A stretch of 64,000 bases of DNA, from assembly GCA_963989245.1 (NCBI GenBank), contig OZ022348.1, positions 33,133,395 through 33,197,394 of the forward strand, given 5' to 3'. Of this stretch, positions 56,679-64,000 are shown in pieces. Numbering within the stretch: the first letter of the stretch is position 1; the number at the start of each line of letters is the position of its first letter. Made by a program: the position numbers and the translations under genes. This stretch comes from Nansenia antarctica (taxonomy: Eukaryota > Chordata > Actinopteri > Argentiniformes > Microstomatidae). The notes beneath the pieces were generated by a model. The model was given only the letters and a program-made list of their open reading frames with translations. It did no database searches and had not been told where the DNA came from.

Positions 56679-58038
56679 AGCCCTGTCCGGACGGCATATA
56701 AATTACCTGAGGACCTCGGTAATATATGTTTTACCTGGGGTAATTCGGTAATTTTTATCCCGTCCGGACCGACCATGTCAGTGATTTACTCCGGGGACCC
56801 CAGTAATTATTCCGGCTGGAATTACCTACTGTGTTTCAGCAAACCCTGAGGTCCTCAGGTAATTTTATTACCGTCCGGATTGACATGTCAGTAATTGTTA
56901 CGCATTGCATGATTTTGCGCGATATTAATACTAGAATTTACCGTTTTGACCGGGGTAGCTCTGTGCAAACAATGGATGTGGATGACATTATTAACTCCCT
57001 TGAATCTCCACTATCGGATAACCAAACCACCTAAAAGGTTAATCGACGACGACGATGTAAGTGACGATGGACTGATTTCTTCTTCTGAACCAGTTCTAGC
57101 GAATTTACCTAACATTAGCTTGTAAACTGTGCAGTTTGTATGGTCTGGATCTAGCACTCTATAAATCACGGTGTCTGACAACACACAGGGATGAAGTTAG
57201 GGGTGGGAATCGCAAGGTAACTGACGTATTGATAACCGTACAATATTACCCCCCGATAATCTATACATTGTAAGAGAACATTCATCAACGATACATCCCA
57301 ATATCTGTTAACTGATATTTCATAACGTGGTTCCAGTGTTAGCAGCATTCGGCAGAAACCTTCGTTTTCCACACCCCTGTACCGGCGAAGGTCCTTGAAT
57401 GCATGAATGAATGAATGAGCCCTCGGGAAGTTAAAGTTTGTTTTGAAATATAATCGTTCAAGACTTTAGATCTCGTATCTGTTTTTCCCCGCTTTGCGCC
57501 ATTTCAGCCATTCATCTTCTTAATTTTAATAACATCAAAACATTCTGATAGAACATCGACATGCTAGAAACACTAACTACACGTAATTAGATGCTCACAC
57601 AGGGCCAAACGCGAACACATCCCAAAACGAAAGTATTTACAAATTATGAGTATTTCGTGATCGTTAAACTGCTGTTTATTATATCGAGTGGGTACTTTAA
57701 AACGTAAAGTTTCGTGTTATGAAAAAAACGAGTCTGCGAGTGGTGTCGGCTGCGTTCGTAAATTCGCTCTGGAAATCTGATCAGCAGTCATGGAATGCCT
57801 CTTGTCCAATCAAATGACTTGTTGTTGCTACACGTGCGTTGTGTTGTGGGTCTGACAAAATATCCGGCGGGAACAGCTTCTTCTTCTGTGATGTTAAATG
57901 GCAACTTGCACGCGAAACGCAAACATGCATGGAGATTTTTTATTCCATCCGGATCGGTCATTAAAATCACTGGGGTCCTAGGGTAAAACAAATATTACCG
58001 AGGTCCTCAGGTAATTTATATGCCGTCCGGACAGGGCT
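56679..58038. mobile_element. DNA transposon with 47-bp perfect terminal inverted repeats
   Basis: 1360 bp. The left end AGCCCTGTCCGGACGGCATA and the next 27 bp are matched exactly in inverse at the right end; after one mismatch the match extends about ten more bases. Flanked by ATA on both sides (56676-56678, 58039-58041), a possible 3-bp duplication. The interior has no transposase; a stretch at 57528-57735 matches the 29976-31268 repeats. Superfamily not identified. Confidence 0.88.
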
Positions 58039-58041
58039 ATA

Positions 58042-58714
58042 GTTTAATTAAATTACCAAATAGCAAGTGTATATTTATAGTTACATAAAGATATGGAATG
58101 GGTTGATTACAAATGTTAAAAACTTTGAGTAATTCTTATCATAATTCACTTTAATTAAGAAAGAAAGTAGAATAATATGTCCCTTTCTCATAATGTGCAC
58201 TTGTTTTTCTCAATATATGCTGTTACAAATAATTTCATTGTAAAAACAAATATCTGATTAGAGTGAGGGACATACACTTCCTATAAAAAAGGTATTTTAA
58301 TAGCAATCATGCACTGAAAAGTGAAAACACAATGAAACAATTATGTCTGTCCTTAACAGGGTGGACATATTCCACGTGACACATGTTGTTAATATATCTA
58401 AATATAATACATTTTAGGTGCCTGAGCTCGACCACTATGTTTTTCAGCAAGTTAGATATGTCCTTTATATAATAGAACATTAAAATATAGGTAAATCAAT
58501 AATTTATTTTTCACAAGTTATGAAGTCCAAATGGCACCGTATAAAAAAATTTACCCTTATAACGCATTCAATGAGTAAGGGCAAGTGTCTTTTCTAAGAT
58601 TTATGGCAAGTATGCATTTTTCCTTATCTGAGCCCCTGCTGTTCATAGTGGGAAGACAAACTTAATGGTTGAAGAGGAGGAAGATGAAATCAATGAATTT
58701 GGACTAGGCCTAAA
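58042..58714. other. AT-rich non-coding
   Basis: Nothing recognised. Confidence 0.45.
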
Positions 58715-59942
58715 CCATCGTTTCTCAACGGGGGCGTTCAGACAACACCGGGGGGCGCTGGAACAGATATTTTAAAAAGGGGGGCGTTGAGGTGTTCTTG
58801 GGGGGCGTTCGCGCATTAAGTATTTTTCTCATGAAAAACAGCTGTGTTATTACGGGCACATTCGTAAATGCACGATAGCTGAATGTCGATACACGATGAA
58901 CGGTCAGTTCGCTCAGACAAACCGTGTTTCGGTCGACTGTTTGACCCTGCTGGCTGCCTGTCCCGCCCTAATGCGAGCCACGGCCGCTGCTTTTGGTTGA
59001 TAGAACGACATGTAGAAATGTGATTGGCTGAGCGGGAAGCCTTTTCTAAAAAGCTGCTAGTTTGGTTGCAGTGCGCCGTAGAGCCCTACACGTGCCCATC
59101 TCTGAGCGCTCTGAACTTGGCCGGGCTCTGTGATGCAGACACACGTAGCGCAGCGCCCCAAAAAATAAAAGTGAGAGTGTCATCAAGAAGATGAAGCTAA
59201 AAACTCAGCTAGCAAAGGCAGAGCTTTTGATAGTTTCCAATGTTTCTGGGTAAGCTGCATTGTAGAAGAATCTTGACAGTTCAGAATGGTACAGTGCAGA
59301 AATTGCAATACTATGCTACGATAGAAAGAACCCCGGTTCATCCCATCTGTAACATCATGCTGACCAATGCCCAACTTCTATGAGTGTTTTCCTTGTAGGC
59401 TATGCTTGAGTGACATATGTTTCAGTTTGTGGGCTCATTGTAATTGTTGCGTTCGCTTCGTTCGCTTCCTTTCAATACAGCTTATTTAATTTAGTTAAAA
59501 TGAGTGCTAATACCATACCACCATACCAGAACATCACAGCAGGAACAACATATCTCAAAAAAGCGATCGTAATAAACCAGTCCTGAAAGTTCTCTGTCGC
59601 TTACCAATAATCGAACCTAGAGAAATCAGCTACGAATGTCCCCTCCCCTCGCAGGTTCATTACAGTATATTACATAAATGTATTACTGTTAAGTATTGTT
59701 GTGGATGTTATCCCTAGTGCCATTCTGAGGTTAGCATTGCGATGTGTTTGCAAACTAAAATACGATCGTTTTTTTGTGATATGTTGCTCCTCTTGTGATG
59801 TCCTGGAAACGAACGCATCAGCTGCAGCGTCTTTTGTATTGATCAGCTGTCATCAGTGTTATTACGGGTACGTTCGTAAATGCACAAACGGTCAGTTCGC
59901 TCGGACAAAACCGTGTTTTCAGTCAGAGCGCCCATCTCTGAG
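58715..59942. mobile_element. Probable hAT-type remnants
   Basis: GTTTCTCAACGGGGGCGTTC resembles the start of hAT elements of the fish/mammal Charlie-Tip100 kind (CAGTGGTTCTCAAC). The block with GTGTTATTACGGGCACATTC and CGGTCAGTTCGCTCAGACAA at 58843-58927 recurs in shortened form at 59857-59938. No transposase frame of useful length. Confidence 0.4.
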
Positions 59943-61071
59943 TGTAACCAGGGAGTAGCTAAAGGACTGTAGAATTTTAGGAAGGGCTGGTTATCTAACT
60001 AACTCTGAGCTAAATCGGCAGTGTAGGAGGATAGAGGCAGGGGGCGCCAGCAACCCTTTAGACTAGCATATCACAGTTATATATATATAATATATTATAA
60101 TACAAGCTATAACTCAGTTAATCACACGATAAGACAATACTTAAACCCAATACTAGATTTGCTGTTAAACTAAACAATACAGACAACTAAACACACAGCA
60201 ATGTATCAAATATAAACAAACACATTTATTTATACAACTTATATATACATCCCAATATACTCCCTCCCCGCCGGCCACACACACACTCACTCACTCACTC
60301 ACACACAGTACCTGGCCTGAAAAGGCTTAGAGTCCCGGACTGAAAATGAGCGCGTTGAGGCCTGGTCGGAGCCCGCATGCGACTCGAGGAAGGCAGCAGA
60401 CAAGGGGGGGGAGTGACGTTGCAATTCGAAGGGAAAGGGGCTTCTTCGTAGCAAACGACGAGGTGTGAATGGTTCAGGTCCGGTGGTCCACGGTCAGCTC
60501 CGGTGGTGTTAGCGGTCGGTCGCAATCCACCTCGGAGGCGACGGCTTTGTTTGGCTTTGGTCTCGCTATGCGCCAACGTTAGCAGCCGGCGGCTAGCAAG
60601 GCTGGCTAACGGTGACACAGCTAAACTGGGCTAGCGCTGTTAACTCACTAAAACTCCGAACTCTTCTTCACGTCGTCTGTCAGCTTGAAAGCCTCGAAGA
60701 TCCTCTTGAAGAAGATGAAGTTGGGGTCGAAGATCTCTGGTTCCTCTGTGATGTACTCTATCTCCACCTCGGGCTCCTTCTCCTTCTCCTTCTCACTCTC
60801 GTCACTCTAACGCACAGACCACTTCCGTCGCTATAGACACCAACCGGACATACATCAAGTCACGTACGCCAATCAAAACCACGCCCACTAATCTGGCGCT
60901 TGCACAATACTGAACAAATCTAAGACAGAACTTATACAATTACAATAACAATACATACACCTTCATGAAAACGTACATGAATAGTATGGAAAATAATTAA
61001 GGAAATAACAGGGGCAAAATAGGGCTGATTTGGGGAAACTAACTGGCTCTAAATTGTGGGCCTTCATAACA
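59943..61071 (-). repeat. Probable 3' LTR of the BEL/Pao element
   Basis: On the minus strand it would run from TGTTATGAAGGCC (61071) to CCTGGTTACA (59943), 1129 bp with TG...CA ends; ATGGGGCGGC directly upstream is the polypurine tract. The start edge is well placed; the far edge is inferred because the other LTR is outside the window. On the minus strand AATAAA occurs at about 60227-60232. Confidence 0.6.
60648..60806 (-). pseudogene. sf3b2: Captured coding fragment resembling sf3b2
   Basis: A 48-codon stretch (60806-60663 on the minus strand) encodes KEPEVEIEYITEEPEIFDP and NFIFFKRIFEAFKLTDDVKK. From memory this matches human SF3B2 (SAP145, U2 snRNP subunit) in the segment ending TDDVKK. 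Four further codons (SSEF) and a stop follow, which are not SF3B2. An in-frame TAG precedes it, with no pyrimidine-rich acceptor, and no GT follows KK. It therefore looks like an exon-sized capture inside the LTR in sense orientation with the retroelement. A genuine sf3b2 locus is unlikely, as no other exon is seen. Confidence 0.7.
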
Positions 61072-61098
61072 GCCGCCCCATGAAACCCTCGGTTTCAT

Positions 61099-64000
61099 TT
61101 AACTATGGAAGGCACACTGGCTAGGCTGCTCTAGCAGCGTGAGGTATGAGGTGATAGTGTCCTTTGTAATTTGAGGGAGCTCAATCAGGCGTGCCACAGG
61201 TCGGGTGTAAGTGCGACCACCAACGTCCACGATGGCCGTCCGCACCCTTCCATCCGGACCCGGCAGGACCTTGGTCACTCTGCCTGTCTGCCAGGCGGCG
61301 CGTGGAAGGGACTGGTCGATCACCAGTACCACGGCACCTTCGGACAAGTTGTCTCTCTCCCTCGTCCACTTCTGCCTGACTTGCAGGGTCGGCAGGTAGT
61401 GCAGTATGAACTGCCTCCAAAACTGGTCCGCGAGCACCTGGCTGTGCCTCCACCATCTTCTTCCGGTGAGCTCTGCAGGGTCGTAGACTACCTGAGGCAG
61501 TGCAGAGTCTCGCCGCCCCATCAGCAAGAAGTTGGGCGTAATGGGATCCAGATCTGCTACATCACTGGAGGTATAGCCTAGGGGCCGGGAGTTCAAGATG
61601 CCCTCAATCTCTGCTAGTACAGTCTCGAGCACCTCATCGGTAGGCACCTTCTGTCCGAGAATGGTACGTAGGACGTTCTTTACTGAGCGAATCTCCCGCT
61701 CCCAGGCTCCCCCGAAGTGTGGAGCATTTGGGGGGTTGAACTCAAACTTCACTTGCTGGGAGGCGAGTCTGTCACGGGCCTCCTCAGTCATCGCAGCGTA
61801 GCTCGCCCTCAGCTCGGCCTCACCACCGACGAAGTTGGTGCCTCTGTCCGACCGGAGGGTCTTAGGGGTCCCTCGCCTGGAGGTGAACCTCTTGAAGGAC
61901 ATGAGGAAGCTGTCGCTTGTGAGCTGGTGCAGAACTTCAAGGTGCATTGCTCTCGTCGTCAGGCACGTGTAGATGATGCCCCACCGCTTTTCGGAGGCTC
62001 GCCGGTTTCGGACTAGGAGTGGCCCGAAACAGTCGACCCCAGTAGAGTGGAACGGAGCCTGTCTCAGTCGCAGCCGGTCCTCGGGCAGATCGGACATCAT
62101 GGGCTGCGGCGGCGTGGCTCGCCACCTCTGGCAGTCCGAGCAGGACCTTTGATATCTCCGTACCGCCTCCCGTCCATGGAGTATCCAGAATCTCCGTCGT
62201 ACCTCCGCGAAGACACGCTCTCCACCCGCGTGCTGCACTTTGTCATCATGGTGCTTGATGACCAATCTGGTGACCTGATGCTTAGTGGGAAGCACGATGG
62301 GATGCTTCGTGTCTAGGTCTAGATCTTGAGCGCGGCGCAGTCTGCCACCCACGCGAATGAGAACACCGTCGAGCTCTGGAGCTAAGCCGCGGAGTCGACT
62401 GTCCGAGGGGATCGGCTTCCCTTTCTCGAGACACTCCAGCTCTCGGGAGAAGGCATCCTGTTGGGCACTCTGCAGCACCAGGAGCTCCGCCGCGGTGTAA
62501 TCTTCGGCGCTGAGCGTAGTATCTAGGGGTAGACCGGCCTTGGAGCAGAACATCCTCTTCTGCAGCTCTTCGAGCGTCTCACACTCCTCTCCCGGAGTAG
62601 TCTCAGGGTCTACGACCTGGGTGGCTCCGCAGAACAACGTCTTACGCAGCTCTTTGTCCTCTCTGTCTTCTGCTAACGCCGGCGTGGCTGGCCACTCTGA
62701 CTCCCGCTCCTGTAGGAAGTCTGGTCCCGTGTGATACAGGTGGGGCTCAGCCAGATCCTGGAGAGTTGCCCCTCTCGTGATGACGTCAGCAGGGTTCCTC
62801 TTGGTGTCTACATAACGCCAGCAGTTCACCTCAGTCAACTCCAGAATCTCTGCGACTCGGGTGCCCACGAACACCTTATACCGACATGAGCTGGACTTCA
62901 ACCACTGGAGGACGGTAGTTGAGTCTGACCACATGGTGACGCTCATCAGAGGTAGCTGGAGCTCGTCGAGCAGGAACCTTCCCAGTTGCGCGCCGTTCAG
63001 GGCAGCACACAGCTCCAGTCTTGGGATGGACTGTTGCTTTTTCGGCGCCACTCGGGAACGTGCCAGGACAAACGAGACGTGGACTTCACCTCCAAGCTCT
63101 GCCGCTCTGACGTATGCCACGGACCCGTACGCCATCTCCGAGGCGTCGCAGAATACATGTAGCGTGATGACACTCCTCTCTAGGTCCGTGGAGGGAGGGA
63201 AGTAGCTCCGCTGCAGCTTGATGTGCTGGAGAGTGGGAAGTTCCTGCTCCCAGGCCTTCCACTTCTCTTCTAGGTGACGAGGCAGAGGATCGTCCCATCC
63301 TCGTTCTTGGGCCCACAGCTCCCGGACAAGCACCTTGGCCATCGTCGTGAAGGGAGCGATATATCCCAGTGGGTCGTACTGGCTCGCTAGAGTGCTGTAT
63401 ATCGTTCTCATCGTGACGCGTTGGGGCTTGGCAGGCTTATTGCGATAGCGTAGAGTGTCGGTCTGGAACTGCCAGATAAGTCCGAGCGTCATCTCCTGAG
63501 CATCATCTGGTGAGTGAGAGACCCAAGCCTCGCTGCTGGTCGAGGTGGCCTCCTCCGGGAGGTCTCTGATGACTTGCGGGTCGTTGCTGGCCCACTGGCG
63601 GATCTCAAATCCACCCTCCTGGAGATGAGCACGCAGGTCCTGGACTAGCTGGCGGGCTTCCGTGGCTGTCTTCGAACTGTGGAGGCAGTTGTCCACGTAA
63701 AAACTCTTATGGACGGCGTCAAACACTCCAGGAGGTGCCGTCTCCTGCGCGGCGTGAGTCTGTAGCGCATAGGTGGCGCAACAGGGGCTGCAGGTTGTCC
63801 CGAAGGGTAGCACCTCCCACTGGTAGATAGAGGGGTCGGGGTCGCTCGGGTCCTCTCTCCAGAGAAACCTCATGAGTGGCTTGTCTTCCTCCAACATCCT
63901 GACCTGGTGAAACATTCGCTTAATGTCACCACTGACTGCGATCGGCTGCTGACGGAATCGCACCAGAACTCCCAAGAGGGCTGGGGTCAAGGTTGGACCA
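61099..64000 (-). CDS. BEL/Pao retrotransposon Pol (RT-RNase H-integrase), incomplete at window edge
   Basis: An open frame of at least 963 codons that continues past 64000. In order: reverse transcriptase (GDIKRMFHQVRM, PFGTTCSPCCATYAL, box FYVDNCLHSS near residue 97, YVDN rather than YVDD), RNase H (HVFCDASEMAYGS), integrase zinc motif (KHHDDKVQHAGG ... CSDCQRW), integrase core (VDCFGPLL, RSDRGTNFVGG, GGAWEREIRSVKN) and the C-terminal DUF5641-type domain (ALPQVVYDPAELTGRRWWRH, DNLSEGAVVLV). There are no stops or frameshifts, and the C-terminus lies 28 bp from the probable LTR, so the copy appears young and possibly competent. Gag, protease and the 5' LTR are off the window. Plus-strand frames here are antisense shadows. 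Confidence 0.92.
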   Translation of the reverse strand, partial: GPTLTPALLGVLVRFRQQPIAVSGDIKRMFHQVRMLEEDKPLMRFLWREDPSDPDPSIYQWEVLPFGTTCSPCCATYALQTHAAQETAPPGVFDAVHKSFYVDNCLHSSKTATEARQLVQDLRAHLQEGGFEIRQWASNDPQVIRDLPEEATSTSSEAWVSHSPDDAQEMTLGLIWQFQTDTLRYRNKPAKPQRVTMRTIYSTLASQYDPLGYIAPFTTMAKVLVRELWAQERGWDDPLPRHLEEKWKAWEQELPTLQHIKLQRSYFPPSTDLERSVITLHVFCDASEMAYGSVAYVRAAELGGEVHVSFVLARSRVAPKKQQSIPRLELCAALNGAQLGRFLLDELQLPLMSVTMWSDSTTVLQWLKSSSCRYKVFVGTRVAEILELTEVNCWRYVDTKRNPADVITRGATLQDLAEPHLYHTGPDFLQERESEWPATPALAEDREDKELRKTLFCGATQVVDPETTPGEECETLEELQKRMFCSKAGLPLDTTLSAEDYTAAELLVLQSAQQDAFSRELECLEKGKPIPSDSRLRGLAPELDGVLIRVGGRLRRAQDLDLDTKHPIVLPTKHQVTRLVIKHHDDKVQHAGGERVFAEVRRRFWILHGREAVRRYQRSCSDCQRWRATPPQPMMSDLPEDRLRLRQAPFHSTGVDCFGPLLVRNRRASEKRWGIIYTCLTTRAMHLEVLHQLTSDSFLMSFKRFTSRRGTPKTLRSDRGTNFVGGEAELRASYAAMTEEARDRLASQQVKFEFNPPNAPHFGGAWEREIRSVKNVLRTILGQKVPTDEVLETVLAEIEGILNSRPLGYTSSDVADLDPITPNFLLMGRRDSALPQVVYDPAELTGRRWWRHSQVLADQFWRQFILHYLPTLQVRQKWTRERDNLSEGAVVLVIDQSLPRAAWQTGRVTKVLPGPDGRVRTAIVDVGGRTYTRPVARLIELPQITKDTITSYLTLLEQPSQCAFHS

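Noticed and set aside
60295..60618. 107-codon minus-strand frame in the LTR
   Set aside because: GC-rich untranslated LTR sequence without domain; no evidence of coding.
61171..63205. Plus-strand frames of 60-136 codons
   Set aside because: Antisense shadows of the BEL pol gene.

Overview
The window is eukaryotic, almost certainly a teleost fish. It carries spliced vertebrate genes with GT/AG introns, tRNA-derived SINEs and LINE tails of fish type, BEL and Gypsy LTR retrotransposons, dense MITEs and very abundant CA, GT and GGT microsatellites.

Two host genes can be reconstructed exon by exon, both on the minus strand. cbx3 (HP1-gamma class; four coding exons, 11366 to 9319, 190 aa) is followed by snx10 (PX-domain sorting nexin; five coding exons, 7045 to 5208, 223 aa). 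The order and strand match the CBX3-SNX10 pair of other vertebrates. Both are unusual. The cbx3 product has a strongly acidic hinge where HP1 proteins have a basic one. The snx10 reading frame ends inside the tail of a LINE inserted into its last coding exon.

The flanks are repeats. 1-5.2 kb holds microsatellites, a 16-18 bp minisatellite and a 91-bp hAT-like MITE. 12.1-13.7 kb is AT-rich low complexity. 13.7-21.7 kb is a nest of one MITE family (termini GGGCCTCATT, 3-bp target duplications) broken by a complete but pol-deleted Gypsy-type element and by a palindromic element. 24.3-28.0 kb has GGT arrays around an L2-like LINE, part of which is tandemly duplicated. 30.0-31.3 kb holds two diverged copies of a 0.6-kb repeat. 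33.2-35.9 kb is a MITE with a LINE inside. 38.4-40.1 kb is a 15-bp minisatellite split by a SINE.

43.9-53.7 kb is a deep nest: a LINE 3' end contains a split SINE (itself holding an insertion and a Harbinger-like element), a solo LTR containing a nearly intact LINE and a MITE, and a further MITE. 54.0-56.2 kb is a 35-bp minisatellite split by a Rex1-like LINE. 56.7-58.0 kb is a DNA transposon with 47-bp perfect inverted repeats. 59.9-64 kb is a BEL/Pao retrotransposon with an open pol frame that runs off the window; its probable LTR carries a coding fragment resembling one exon of splicing factor sf3b2.

There is no operon, CRISPR array or prokaryotic gene. All assignments rest on reading the sequence; family names of repeats are from memory of typical motifs and were not searched.
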